A stretch of 64,000 nt of DNA from NCBI RefSeq assembly GCF_030684215.1, contig NZ_JAUXOV010000063.1:62001-126000 (forward strand), read 5' to 3'. This DNA comes from Pseudotabrizicola sp. Lineage in GTDB: Bacteria > Pseudomonadota > Alphaproteobacteria > Rhodobacterales > Rhodobacteraceae. Each line of letters opens with the position of its first letter. The first letter of the stretch is position 1. Below the pieces are notes generated by a model that worked only from the letters and a program-made list of their open reading frames with translations, was not told the DNA's origin and ran no database searches. Shown in pieces: positions 9,485 to 19,919 of this stretch. The translations under genes were made by a program, and so were the position numbers.

Positions 9485-10285
9485 TCAGTTGTCGATGCGT
9501 CTGGCCATGATTGCGATGGCCTTCTGATAGACGGTCGCCGAGTTCCACTCTTTGATCACGGCAAAGTTTGGCTCGCCTTCCTGATAGCCGGCACCGGGTC
9601 GCCAACCCTTTTGGCGCAGGAAATTCGCGGTTGAAGCCATTGCGTCGGTCAGGTTGTTCAGATCGACCTTGCCATCGCCGTTGCCATCGACCCCATAAAC
9701 CAGTGCATTGCCGGGCAGGAATTGCGTATGGCCCCATTCGCCATGCTTTGCACCAACCGAATTGGCCGACAAAGACCCCTTGTCCACCAACTTCAAAGCG
9801 CCGATCAGATGCGGGCGGAAAAAGGCGCTGCGGCGGCAATCATAAGTCAGCGTGGCGATGGCCGAGACGATGTTGGTGTCGCCCATATAGCCGCCAAAGG
9901 CTGTTTCCATCCCGTGAAGCGCCAGCAAAACCCCTGCAGGCACGCCATAGCGCTGTTCAAGTTGCGCATAAAACTGGGGATTCTTGGCCTTGCGCTGCTT
10001 GCCCTGACGGACAATCGTATCAGCGCCACGCACCTGCAGGAACTTGTCCAGCGAATACCGAAAGCTTTTCTGATTGCGGTCTGCCGCGATGGTCGCACTC
10101 GAATAGCTCGATGCCATCAGCGCAGCCAAGCCACGCTCACGCACACCTTCGGCACGGGCTTCGGCGGCCATTTCCGATTTCCAGCCTTCATACCGCCCCC
10201 CGGTATCGGAACAGGATGCGGCCTGAGACGCAGTGGCGAAAAGGGCAAAACCAATGGTCAGACAAATGGATTTCACGGCAGACAT
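9485..10285 (-). CDS. Lytic murein transglycosylase, MltB family
   Basis: A 266-residue secreted enzyme. A signal peptide covers about residues 1-22 (ICLTIGFALFATASQAA), with no lipobox, so it is probably periplasmic and soluble. E127 in LALHGMETAFGG is the expected catalytic glutamate of the MltB/SLT fold. Later motifs GEWGHTQFLPGNAL and GDGKVDLNNLTDAMASTANFL are typical of the family. MltB enzymes cleave the MurNAc-GlcNAc bond of peptidoglycan to form 1,6-anhydro ends. The gene stands alone, downstream in orientation of the UbiK-like gene (136 bp gap). The family often has a C-terminal peptidoglycan-binding domain, which is absent here. Confidence 0.88.
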   Translation of the reverse strand: MSAVKSICLTIGFALFATASQAASCSDTGGRYEGWKSEMAAEARAEGVRERGLAALMASSYSSATIAADRNQKSFRYSLDKFLQVRGADTIVRQGKQRKAKNPQFYAQLEQRYGVPAGVLLALHGMETAFGGYMGDTNIVSAIATLTYDCRRSAFFRPHLIGALKLVDKGSLSANSVGAKHGEWGHTQFLPGNALVYGVDGNGDGKVDLNNLTDAMASTANFLRQKGWRPGAGYQEGEPNFAVIKEWNSATVYQKAIAIMARRIDN

Positions 10286-10421
10286 AACGGCACTCCGGGT
10301 TCAAAAATCACTGTCAGTGTAATGATGCAAGAATGCGGATCAAGCAAATGCGCATCCGCAGCCGTCAGCCTGCGCACAAGTTTTCGTCAGAATGTCCGTG
10401 ATAGCACCGCCCCAAAAGGGT

Positions 10422-10688
10422 TCAGACCGATGGCTTGGCCTTTTTCGCGCTGCCTGCTTCCAGCGCAGCGATACGCGCCTCAAGCGCTGCGTTTTCTTCG
10501 CGCGCCTTGACCGCCATGGCCCGCACCGCATCAAATTCTTCACGGGTCACAAAATCACGGTCTGCCAGCCAACGGTCCATCAGACCCTTCAGTGCCGTCT
10601 CTGCCTCGGTCTTGGCACCTTGTGCCACGCCCATGGCATTCGTCATCAGATGGCTGAGGTCGTCGAGGATCTTGTTGCGGCTCTGCAT
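10422..10688 (-). CDS. UbiK/BMFP-domain accessory factor (YqiC-like)
   Basis: An 88-residue protein starting at the ATG at 10688 ([20 protein letters not shown]). The C-terminal half ([21 protein letters not shown]) forms a coiled coil. This layout, an amphipathic N-terminus plus a coiled coil, is that of the BMFP/UbiK family. UbiK homologues assist ubiquinone biosynthesis under oxic conditions and also fuse membranes in vitro. The longer frame reaching 11021 is rejected because it would run into lgt on the other strand. It is divergent from lgt with about 125 bp between starts. Confidence 0.8.
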   Translation of the reverse strand: MQSRNKILDDLSHLMTNAMGVAQGAKTEAETALKGLMDRWLADRDFVTREEFDAVRAMAVKAREENAALEARIAALEAGSAKKAKPSV

Positions 10689-10813
10689 TGGACTGGTCCT
10701 TGTTGTATCCTGTTGCTTATATGGTCCCGCGCCCGCGCGCCGCAAGACGGCGCGGCACATTGACATCTGACGTGCCGCTGCCGACAACGCAGGGAACTGC
10801 CAGCCGAGGTGCC

Positions 10814-11689
10814 ATGTCTTACCTTCCGTTCCCCAATATCTCGCCCGATATCTTTGCCATCGACATCTTTGGCATGACCTTCGCCCTGCGCTGGTACGCG
10901 GTGGCCTATATCGTCGGCCTGATCGGCGGCTGGCGGCTGGTGCTGGACACGCAGCGACGGCCCGCCTTGTGGCACGGCCCCGCGCCGATGACAGCCGATC
11001 AGGTCGAGCGGTTGCTGACATGGGTGATCGTCGGGGTCATCCTTGGCGGGCGACTGGGCTTTGTGCTGTTTTATCAGCCGGGGTTCTACCTGCAAAACCC
11101 AGCCGCGATTCTGCGGGTTTGGGAAGGCGGCATGTCGTTCCACGGTGGTTTCCTTGGCGTTGTCGTCGCGGGCATCCTCTTTTGCCGCCGCGAAGGCATC
11201 CCGATGCTGAAAGCTGCCGATGTGATGGCACTGGCGGCACCTTTGGGGCTGTTTCTTGGCCGCGTGGCGAATTTCATTAATGCCGAACTGTGGGGCCGAC
11301 CCACATCCATGCCGTGGGGCGTGGCCTTTCCGGGTGAGGCGGCGCAGACCTGCCCCGATGTGCTTGGCGTGTGCGCCCGCCATCCCAGCCAGCTTTACGA
11401 AGCGGTGCTTGAAGGGCTGTTGCTCGGGATCGTCCTGCTGTGGCTGGCCTATCGTCGCGGCTGGCTGAAGTGGCCGGGCGCGCTGACGGGGTTTTTCCTG
11501 ACAGGCTACGGCGCAGCGCGCTTTGTGGTGGAATTCGTGCGCCAACCCGACGCGCAATTCATCTCCGAAGGCAACCCGCTGGGCCTTGCGTTTCAGATCG
11601 CAGGCCACGGCCTGACCATGGGGCAGATCCTGTCCGTGCCGATGATCGCAGTGGGGCTGTGGCTTTTGTTGCGCGCCAAGCTCGCATGA
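10814..11689 (+). CDS. lgt: Prolipoprotein diacylglyceryl transferase
   Basis: A 291-residue polytopic membrane enzyme that moves diacylglycerol from phosphatidylglycerol to the lipobox Cys of pre-lipoproteins. Diagnostic motifs are [11 protein letters not shown] (the essential His-Gly-Gly block) and [19 protein letters not shown], the Lgt signature. Near the end, [18 protein letters not shown] is the conserved C-terminal block. I chose the ATG at 10814 ([11 protein letters not shown]) because the 42 residues upstream are Arg-rich and not family-like. The stop overlaps the next gene's ATG (ATGA), so lgt and the MidA-like gene are translationally coupled. Confidence 0.95.
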   Translation: MSYLPFPNISPDIFAIDIFGMTFALRWYAVAYIVGLIGGWRLVLDTQRRPALWHGPAPMTADQVERLLTWVIVGVILGGRLGFVLFYQPGFYLQNPAAILRVWEGGMSFHGGFLGVVVAGILFCRREGIPMLKAADVMALAAPLGLFLGRVANFINAELWGRPTSMPWGVAFPGEAAQTCPDVLGVCARHPSQLYEAVLEGLLLGIVLLWLAYRRGWLKWPGALTGFFLTGYGAARFVVEFVRQPDAQFISEGNPLGLAFQIAGHGLTMGQILSVPMIAVGLWLLLRAKLA

Positions 11690-12741
11690 CCGAACTGGCC
11701 CGCCTTATCGCCGCGCGGATTGCGGCAACGGGCCCGATCACTCTGGCCGCGTACATGGCAGAATGCCTGCTGCACCCTGACCACGGCTATTACACCACGC
11801 GCGACCCGTTCGGCGCGGCGGGCGATTTCACCACCGCGCCCGAAATCAGCCAGATGTTTGGCGAGTTGCTGGGCCTGTCATTGGCGCAGGCATGGCTGGA
11901 TCAGGGCGCGCCCGCCCACTTTACGCTGGCCGAATTCGGGCCCGGTCGTGGCACGCTTATGGCCGATGTGCTGCGCGCCACCCAAGCGGTGCCGGGATTT
12001 CACATGGGCGCAAGCGTTGTGCTGCTAGAGGCGTCACCCGCCCTGCGCGCCGCACAAGTGGCGCGGCTGGCCCCGCATCGGGTCCGCCATATCGACAGCC
12101 CCGACGCCCTGCCCGACCAGCCGCTGTTCCTGCTGGCGAATGAATTTTTTGACGCCCTGCCGATCCACCAGTTCCAGTTTGACGGCACGGCATGGCGCGA
12201 ACGTCTGGTGGGTCTTCGTGACGGGCAAATGGCCTTTGGCCTGTCCGACCCGATCCACCGCAGCTTTGATGCACCTGCCTTTCAAAACCCGGTGCCGGGC
12301 CGTGTGGCCGAGGTGTGCCCAGCCGCGCAACCTTATGCCGGGGTGATCAAAAACCGCATTCAGGCGCATGGTGGCGCGGCCCTGATCGTGGATTATGGCG
12401 GCTGGCGGTCGGGAGGCGATACGTTTCAGGCCATGCGCGCGCACAGCTTTGCCGACCCGCTGGCGGAACCGGGCTTGGCCGACCTGACCGCGCATGTGGA
12501 TTTTGAGGCATTGGCCTCGCTCTGCACCCTGCCCCATGCCTACACCGAGCAGGGCGCGTTCCTGAAACACCTTGGCATTGACGCACGCGCAACGCGGCTT
12601 GCCCAATCCTTGACCGGCGCTGCACTCGAATCGCACCTTGCCGCGCATCGGCGCTTGACCCATCCGCAGGAAATGGGTTCGTTGTTCAAGGTGCTGGGGC
12701 TTCACGGCCCCGGCACGCCCCCACCACCCGGATTTACCTGA
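11686..12741 (+). CDS. Class I SAM-dependent methyltransferase, MidA/NDUFAF7 family
   Basis: A 351-residue protein from the ATG at 11686, overlapping lgt by four bases. Motifs are [21 protein letters not shown] near the N-terminus, [11 protein letters not shown], and the SAM-binding [16 protein letters not shown], all typical of the COG1565/DUF185 family. Mitochondrial NDUFAF7 of this family methylates an arginine of a complex I subunit; whether the bacterial protein does the same is inference. The lgt-midA-pgeF order on one strand, with only 4 bp between this stop and the pgeF start, suggests one operon. Confidence 0.88.
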   Translation: MTELARLIAARIAATGPITLAAYMAECLLHPDHGYYTTRDPFGAAGDFTTAPEISQMFGELLGLSLAQAWLDQGAPAHFTLAEFGPGRGTLMADVLRATQAVPGFHMGASVVLLEASPALRAAQVARLAPHRVRHIDSPDALPDQPLFLLANEFFDALPIHQFQFDGTAWRERLVGLRDGQMAFGLSDPIHRSFDAPAFQNPVPGRVAEVCPAAQPYAGVIKNRIQAHGGAALIVDYGGWRSGGDTFQAMRAHSFADPLAEPGLADLTAHVDFEALASLCTLPHAYTEQGAFLKHLGIDARATRLAQSLTGAALESHLAAHRRLTHPQEMGSLFKVLGLHGPGTPPPPGFT

Positions 12742-12745
12742 TACC

Positions 12746-13498
12746 ATGACACTTGAGATCATCACCTCTGACGCCTTGCCGGTCCGGCACGGATTCTTCA
12801 CCCGCAAGGGGGGGGCATCTTCGGGTATTTTCGCCGGGTTGAACTGTGGCGCGGGGTCCAGCGACTTGTCGGATGCGGTGGCCATCAACCGCGCCCGTGT
12901 GGCCACGGCAATGGATGTGGCGCTGGATCATCTGGTTGGCGTGCATCAGGTGCATTCCGCCGATGTGATCGCCGCAACCGGCCCTTTGCCGGTGCGACCC
13001 CATGCCGATGCGCTGGTCACTGCAACGCCCGGCGTTGCGCTGTCTGTGCTGACCGCCGACTGCCAGCCCGTTCTGTTTGCCGACACAAGCGCCGGGGTCA
13101 TCGGGGCCGCCCATGCCGGATGGCGGGGTGCCGTCGATGGTGTGCTTGAAGCCACGCTGGACGCGATGGAAGGTTTGGGCGCAAACCGAGCCAATATCAC
13201 TGCCATCATAGGCCCGTGCATCAGCCAACGCGCCTATGAGGTCGGGCCCGAGTTTTTTGAAACTTTCACTGCCGAAGACCCCACCAACAGCCGCTTTTTC
13301 ATCAACGGCAGCGGCGACCGGATGTTGTTCGATCTGCCCGGCTTTGGCCTGCACCGGTTGCGTGCGGCGGGCGTGGGCCATGCCGAATGGACCCGGCATT
13401 GCACGTATGATGACGCCACACGATTCTTTTCGTTCCGGCGCACCACTCATGCGGGCGAGGCAGACTATGGCCGCCTGATTTCGGTGATCCGCCTGTAA
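12746..13498 (+). CDS. pgeF: Peptidoglycan editing factor PgeF (YfiH, polyphenol-oxidase/laccase-domain family)
   Basis: A 250-residue protein of the Cu/Zn-binding YfiH fold. Metal and active-site blocks are visible: LVGVHQVHSADV (His), LTADCQPVLFAD (Cys) and GAAHAGWRGAVDGVL (His). AIIGPCISQRAYEVG completes the family pattern. E. coli YfiH removes wrongly incorporated L-Ser from peptidoglycan precursors, and related proteins act as purine nucleoside phosphorylases. It begins 4 bp after the MidA-like gene and probably shares its transcript from lgt. Confidence 0.9.
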   Translation: MTLEIITSDALPVRHGFFTRKGGASSGIFAGLNCGAGSSDLSDAVAINRARVATAMDVALDHLVGVHQVHSADVIAATGPLPVRPHADALVTATPGVALSVLTADCQPVLFADTSAGVIGAAHAGWRGAVDGVLEATLDAMEGLGANRANITAIIGPCISQRAYEVGPEFFETFTAEDPTNSRFFINGSGDRMLFDLPGFGLHRLRAAGVGHAEWTRHCTYDDATRFFSFRRTTHAGEADYGRLISVIRL

Positions 13499-13738
13499 CC
13501 CAAGGCAAAATTGCGGCAAGAATTGCTGCGCGCCTTGGAAACAATGTCGCCGTTTACCCAGAATTGCCGACAAAACCCTTGCTTTTCAGGCTCGCGGCAC
13601 CGGGATCATGCCGCCACATTCTGCCGTGCCTTATGCGCCCCAGACCACAATTTTTCACATTTGCTGCCCCGGCACCGCCCCAAAGACAGGTCAAATTTGT
13701 CTCAACGTCAAATGACAACCGGACAAGGGACACTGAAC

Positions 13739-13882
13739 ATGAAAAAAGAACGCCGCTGGCTGAAGTCCGCAATCGCTGCCAGCCTTGAACAGCAGGTCAC
13801 CCTGCCTTGGGCCGCACGTCGCAATAGCCAAGCTCCAAAAGCTGCGCCCGCCGCCAAGCCTCGTGCCATCGCCGCGCGCTGA
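13739..13882 (+). CDS. Small basic protein, 47 residues
   Basis: The ATG at 13739 follows CAAGGGACACTGAAC, where AAGGGA gives a fair ribosome-binding site. The product starts MKKERRWLKSAIAAS and continues QVTLPWAARR, ending in an Ala/Pro/Arg/Lys tail. The motif RRWLKSAIAA...LPW followed by basic residues looks like a small conserved protein I associate with Rhodobacteraceae, from memory only. A strong terminator sits 18 bp after the stop, as expected for a real monocistronic gene. No function can be given; nucleic-acid binding is only a guess from charge. Confidence 0.6.
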   Translation: MKKERRWLKSAIAASLEQQVTLPWAARRNSQAPKAAPAAKPRAIAAR

Positions 13883-13899
13883 CGAATCAACCCGACTCA

Positions 13900-13930
13900 C
13901 AAAAAGGGCCACGCATCGCGTGGCCCTTTG
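13900..13930 (+). terminator. Rho-independent terminator after the 47-residue protein gene
   Basis: A perfect stem AAAGGGCCACGC / GCGTGGCCCTTT with a three-base loop (ATC) is flanked by A and T runs. It would also work on the opposite strand. Confidence 0.85.
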
Positions 13931-14269
13931 TCATTTGATCCGAGCCCCTCACAGTTAGGCCATGTTTCGCCGATTTTTGTCGCCAATTCTGGAACAATAA
14001 GGCGGCCCGCCACCATTTTGTCGCGCCGCGCGGCCAATTGCGGAAACCCTTTGACGATCCGCCAGATTCTTGCCATCTTCTCAGCATCACGGTCTACCAC
14101 CTGCATGGTGGTCTGGTTTCCGGTGTAAGACCCTCGCAAATGCGTGGGGCAACGTAAACCAGAACGGTCGTTGCTTTGGCAAAAGCGGTCCCGGTGCTCC
14201 TCTGGCACGATAACGGGGCCGCTTTTTGCATGTGGCTCCTGCCGCGCCAAACCTGTGACGCCAAAACCG
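13931..14269. other. Intergenic region without a supported gene
   Basis: About 340 bp between the terminator and the end of the Lrp gene. A minus-strand frame from the ATG at 14106 to 13897 (69 codons, MQVVDRDAEKMARIWRIVKG) reads somewhat protein-like. It lacks a good ribosome-binding site, and its end runs through the terminator stem, so I do not call it a gene. Confidence 0.5.
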
Positions 14270-15925
<1,656 letters not shown>

Positions 15926-15939
15926 GCCAGACCGCCGGA

Positions 15940-15971
15940 TTGTGACAATGCGCGGTTGTGACAATGCGCGG
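15940..15971. repeat. Tandem duplication of a 16-bp unit
   Basis: The unit TTGTGACAATGCGCGG occurs twice back to back, with no mismatch, between trxB and the 2OG-oxygenase fusion gene. Each copy holds the near-palindrome TTGTGACAA. Confidence 0.9.
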
Positions 15972-16091
15972 CAAAGCGTTGCATAAACTCACAGTTGACA
16001 GAAAAACCATCGCATCGCCGGGTTGACCGATCCGGCGAACTTTCCCACCATTGCACCCGGTTCTTACCCGTCCTCAAAGTAAACAGGTGCA

Positions 16092-17189
16092 ATGCAAGGT
16101 CCAGTCACACTCGCCGCAGGCGATCCCGCTCCGTCTTTCACGCAACGCTCTGCTGCGAATCCGCGCTATGCCATTGATACCGCCGCTGGCCGCTATCTGG
16201 TGCTGTGCTTTTTCCACTCCCTTGCGACTCCTCGTGCGCAAGACGCGATTGCCGCGTCCCTGTCGCGCGAAGATGTCTTCAATGACGACCACGCCAGCTT
16301 TTTCGGCATCTCATCAGACCCCGCAGACGAATCCCGCCTTGCCAACCGCATCCCCGGCAGACGCTTTATCTGGGACAGCGATCTCATCGCCAGCCGCCTT
16401 TACGGCGCGGCGCATGGCGATCTGCGCAAACCGATTTGGGTTGTGCTGGACCCCACCATGCGGGTGCTGAACGTCATCCCGTTTTCCAACGAAGACAGCC
16501 GCGTGGCACAGGTGATCGACTATGTGGCCAACCTGCCACCGCCTGCCCTCTTCGCCGGGGTGGAATTGCAGGCCCCGATCCTGCTGCTCCCGAATGTCTT
16601 TGAACCCAAACTCTGCCGCCATCTGATCGACCTCTATGACGCACAGGGCGGCGAGGAATCCGGCTTCATGCGCGAGGTGGATGGCAAAACGATCGGCATG
16701 AAAGACCGTGGCCATAAAAGCCGCCGCGACATCACGCTGAACGACCCTGATCTGATTGCATCGCTTCAAACGCGGTTTGTGCGCCGGGTCGTGCCGCAGA
16801 TTGCCAAGGCGCATCAGTTTCACATCACCCGGATGGAGCGGTATATCGTGTCGTGCTACGACGCCGCCGAAGGGGGCCATTTTGCGCCACACCGCGACAA
16901 CACCACATCCGGCACCGCGCATCGGCGGTTTGCGGTCTCGGTCAACCTGAACGACGACTTCGAGGGTGGCGAGGTCAGCTTTCCCGAATACGGGCCGCGC
17001 AGCTTCAAAGCGCCGCCGGGTGGGGCGGTGGTATTTTCCTGCTCGCTTCTGCACAAGGTATCCACGGTGACGAAAGGGCGGCGCTACGCGTTCCTACCCT
17101 TTCTCTACGATGATGCTGCGGCAAAAATCCGGCAAGCCAATCTGCACGCGTTAGAACCCGCGCAAGAGCAAGACACTCCTGCGCGGTGA
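16092..17189 (+). CDS. Fusion of a degenerate peroxiredoxin-like domain and a 2OG-Fe(II) oxygenase
   Basis: A 365-residue protein in two parts. Residues 1-150 read as an AhpC/TSA thioredoxin fold (DPAPSFTQRS, ...YLVLCFFHSLATPRA). At the place of the peroxidatic Cys of the family pattern (PxxxTxxC) there is A49, so peroxidase activity is unlikely. Residues 160-345 are a prolyl-4-hydroxylase-like oxygenase: H267-R-D269 (HxD) and H321 as iron ligands, with R330/R331 for 2-oxoglutarate, followed by YAFLPFLYD. The oxygenase needs Fe(II), O2 and 2-oxoglutarate; the substrate, possibly a protein side chain, is unknown. It sits alone downstream of trxB. Confidence 0.82.
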   Translation: MQGPVTLAAGDPAPSFTQRSAANPRYAIDTAAGRYLVLCFFHSLATPRAQDAIAASLSREDVFNDDHASFFGISSDPADESRLANRIPGRRFIWDSDLIASRLYGAAHGDLRKPIWVVLDPTMRVLNVIPFSNEDSRVAQVIDYVANLPPPALFAGVELQAPILLLPNVFEPKLCRHLIDLYDAQGGEESGFMREVDGKTIGMKDRGHKSRRDITLNDPDLIASLQTRFVRRVVPQIAKAHQFHITRMERYIVSCYDAAEGGHFAPHRDNTTSGTAHRRFAVSVNLNDDFEGGEVSFPEYGPRSFKAPPGGAVVFSCSLLHKVSTVTKGRRYAFLPFLYDDAAAKIRQANLHALEPAQEQDTPAR

Positions 17190-17196
17190 CAGCGGC

Positions 17197-17775
17197 TTAG
17201 TATCGAGTGCGGGACCGTTCGCGCGATGGCAGTTCCCCGCCATGATCCAGCGCACCTGATGGGGCGATGTTGCGGGCCTGATCGGCCATCGCACCTTTTC
17301 CCGGATCGGCCTCGGGGTCTTGGGGGTGCAGTGGGCCGCCATCTTCCTGCATCGGGCTTGCATCGCTTCCGGCCTCTTTCAGCGCCATTGCCTTTTGGGA
17401 CAGGTCTTGCTGAGAGGGCGCCTTGCTGGCCTCAGCCTTGGGATCGGCCTCGGCATCAGAGCGACGCTGGCGCTCTTGGGCCACAAGGTCCAGCGCAAGG
17501 CCCAGCACACGCGCCTTGCCTTCGGATCCGGCGTTGTGCGTGGCCGGATTAACGCCGGACGGGTCTGCCTTGCCGCGCGCCTCGCGCCGTTGGCGGTTTG
17601 CCAGATCGCGCGCCCGGTCACGCCGGTCTCGCAACCGCTGAAGTGTGTCGCTCAGATCTGACGCGCTCATTTCGGCCAGATCACCCCGCGCGGCTTCCAC
17701 CAGCTTTGCCTCGTCCTGATCCAGCAGGCGCATGTCATCGGCTGTAAAGTTCGGGGCGGTTTGCGGCGCAGTCAT
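17197..17775 (-). CDS. Hypothetical protein, charged and probably disordered
   Basis: A 192-residue reading from the ATG at 17775 (MTAPQTAPNFTADDMRLLDQ). The first 100 residues are rich in Asp, Glu and Arg and look helical (LSDTLQRLRDRRDRARDLANRQRREARGK could form a coiled coil). The rest is low in hydrophobic residues, rich in Ala, Ser, Lys, Asp and Gln, and probably disordered. No membrane or catalytic motif is visible. I prefer 17775 over 17838 because GGAAGATGTGCC before the ATG offers a Shine-Dalgarno-like GGAAG, and the extra N-terminus is not acidic like the rest. Function unknown. Confidence 0.6.
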   Translation of the reverse strand: MTAPQTAPNFTADDMRLLDQDEAKLVEAARGDLAEMSASDLSDTLQRLRDRRDRARDLANRQRREARGKADPSGVNPATHNAGSEGKARVLGLALDLVAQERQRRSDAEADPKAEASKAPSQQDLSQKAMALKEAGSDASPMQEDGGPLHPQDPEADPGKGAMADQARNIAPSGALDHGGELPSRERSRTRY

Positions 17776-18095
17776 GGCACATCTTCCTTTCAAAAAATTC
17801 ACTGGTAAAGCAACGCGCGCCACCGCCGATGGTTCCAACCCGGCGCAGCCATGGTCAACGGCGGCGAAAAGCCTGAAAAATTACCATCACTCAGCCAAAA
17901 CCCAAACGAAGTTTCGGCATATCGCGACAGAAGCGAACAGGCTTCCGAATTGCTGGCATTGTGAAGCATTTTGGCCCTACATGCGCAGATTCTTGGTTGT
18001 TTCGCTTGAATTTCGCCGCATTGCCGCGCTAAAGCCCCGCGCGAATGAAGAGCGCGAACGCTCTCCCGGCTGTGCATTTGAAAGGCCTGTATCTG
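17776..18095. other. Intergenic region between divergent genes
   Basis: About 320 bp that must hold the promoters of the hypothetical gene (minus) and sat-cysC (plus). I see no clear -35/-10 pair, riboswitch or repeat. Confidence 0.5.
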
Positions 18096-19802
18096 ATGTC
18101 GCTTCCCAACCTTGCTCCGATCCCGGAACTGTATGTTTCCTACGATTCCGCCCAAAAACTTAAGGCAGAAGCGGGTGATCTTCCGTCATGGGATATGACT
18201 GCGCGCCAGATCTGTGATCTGGAACTGCTGATGAACGGCGGTTTCAATCCACTGAAAGGCTTCATGTCCGAGGCCGACTATGATGGCGTTGTCGCTGACA
18301 TGCGCACGGCATCGGGTGCCTTGTTCCCCATTCCGATCACGCTGGACGTGAATGAAAAATTCGCTGAAACCGTCGAACCCGGTCAGGACATTGCGCTGCG
18401 CGACCAAGAAGGCGTGATCCTTGCCATCCTGTCGGTCACCGACAAATGGGTGCCCAACAAGGCGCTAGAGGCAGAGCGCGTGTTTGGCGCTGACGATCTG
18501 GCCCACCCGGCCGTGAACTACCTGCACAATCAGGCTGGTAAGGTCTACCTTGGCGGGCCGGTCACCGGCATCCAGCAGCCTGTGCATTACGATTTCAAGG
18601 GCCGCCGCGACACGCCCAACGAATTGCGCGCGTTCTTCCGCAAAATGGGCTGGCGCAAGGTCGTGGCCTTCCAGACCCGCAACCCGCTGCACCGCGCCCA
18701 TCAGGAACTTACCTTCCGTGCCGCCCGCGAAGCGCAAGCGAACCTGCTGATCCATCCTGTCGTCGGCATGACCAAACCCGGCGACGTGGATCACTTCACC
18801 CGCGTCCGCTGCTACGAGGCGGTGCTGGACAAGTATCCGCAGTCGACCACCTCGATGAGCCTTCTGAACCTTGCCATGCGCATGGCTGGCCCGCGTGAAG
18901 CGGTCTGGCACGGCATCATCCGCAAAAACCACGGCTGCACCCATTTCATCGTGGGGCGTGATCATGCTGGTCCGGGCAAAAACAGCGCGGGGCAGGATTT
19001 CTACGGCCCCTATGATGCGCAAACCCTGTTTGCCGCCCATGCCGAGGAAATCGGCATCGAAATGGTCGATTTCAAGCACATGGTCTATGTACAAGAAAAA
19101 GCTCAATATTATCCCGCCAATGAGGTGCCCGAAGGCACCACCGTTCTTGATATCTCGGGCACTGAACTGCGCCGACGCCTGCGCGAAGGCATCGACATTC
19201 CTGAATGGTTCAGCTTCCCCGAAGTGGTGAAAGAACTGCGCCGCACCTCGCCGCCACGGGCCAAGCAGGGCTTTACGGTGTTCTTCACCGGGCTTTCCGG
19301 CTCGGGAAAATCCACCATCGCCAATGCGCTGATGGTCAAGCTGATGGAAATGGGTGGCCGTCCGGTCACGCTGCTGGATGGCGACGTGGTGCGCAAACAC
19401 CTGTCATCGGAACTGGGGTTCTCAAAAGAACACCGTGACATCAACATCAAGCGCATCGGCTATGTCGCGTCGGAAATCACCAAGAACGGCGGCATTGCGA
19501 TCTGTGCGCCGATCGCACCCTACACCGCCACCCGCCGCGCCGTGCGCGAGATGACCGAAGCCTTTGGCGCGTTCATCGAAGTGCATGTCGCGACCTCGAT
19601 CGAGGAATGCGAAAAGCGCGACCGCAAGGGCCTGTATAAGCTAGCCCGTGAAGGAAAAATTAAGGAATTCACAGGTATTTCAGACCCTTACGAAGCACCG
19701 ACCAATGCCGAGCTGGTGGTCGATACCCAAGATGTCGATGTGGACCACTGCGCGCATCAGGTGATCCTGAAACTGGAATCGATGGGCCTGATCCGCGCCT
19801 GA
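18096..19802 (+). CDS. Bifunctional sulfate adenylyltransferase / adenylylsulfate kinase
   Basis: A 568-residue fusion that first makes APS from sulfate and ATP, then phosphorylates it to PAPS for sulfate assimilation. The ATP sulfurylase part (about 1-385) has QTRNPLHRAHQEL with the HxxH motif, and the later VGRDHAGPGKNSAG. The APS kinase part (about 390-565) has a P-loop GLSGSGKST, then LLDGDVVRKHLS, ELGFSKEHRD and FIEVHVATSIEECEKRD. This is the monomeric Sat type, not CysD/CysN. The ATG at 18096 follows AAGGCCTGTATCTG. A terminator 22 bp after the stop shows it is the last gene of its transcript. Confidence 0.95.
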   Translation: MSLPNLAPIPELYVSYDSAQKLKAEAGDLPSWDMTARQICDLELLMNGGFNPLKGFMSEADYDGVVADMRTASGALFPIPITLDVNEKFAETVEPGQDIALRDQEGVILAILSVTDKWVPNKALEAERVFGADDLAHPAVNYLHNQAGKVYLGGPVTGIQQPVHYDFKGRRDTPNELRAFFRKMGWRKVVAFQTRNPLHRAHQELTFRAAREAQANLLIHPVVGMTKPGDVDHFTRVRCYEAVLDKYPQSTTSMSLLNLAMRMAGPREAVWHGIIRKNHGCTHFIVGRDHAGPGKNSAGQDFYGPYDAQTLFAAHAEEIGIEMVDFKHMVYVQEKAQYYPANEVPEGTTVLDISGTELRRRLREGIDIPEWFSFPEVVKELRRTSPPRAKQGFTVFFTGLSGSGKSTIANALMVKLMEMGGRPVTLLDGDVVRKHLSSELGFSKEHRDINIKRIGYVASEITKNGGIAICAPIAPYTATRRAVREMTEAFGAFIEVHVATSIEECEKRDRKGLYKLAREGKIKEFTGISDPYEAPTNAELVVDTQDVDVDHCAHQVILKLESMGLIRA

Positions 19803-19823
19803 TCTGTAAAACTGTACCTGAAT

Positions 19824-19855
19824 AAAAAGGCGGCGCTTCGGCGTCGCCTTTTGTC
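19824..19855 (+). terminator. Rho-independent terminator after sat-cysC
   Basis: The stem AAAAGGCGGCGC / GGCGTCGCCTTTT, with one G-T pair and a three-base loop, ends in a T run. Confidence 0.85.
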
Positions 19856-19919
19856 GTTAACCTGATCAAAAACAGACAGGCGCATGATCCCTAGAGTTTA
19901 GGGATCGGGCGGTCAGGCT

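Noticed and set aside
13897-14106. A 69-codon minus-strand frame (MQVVDRDAEK...) after the Lrp gene
   Set aside because: The text looks protein-like, but there is no good ribosome-binding site and its end is the terminator stem of the convergent small gene.
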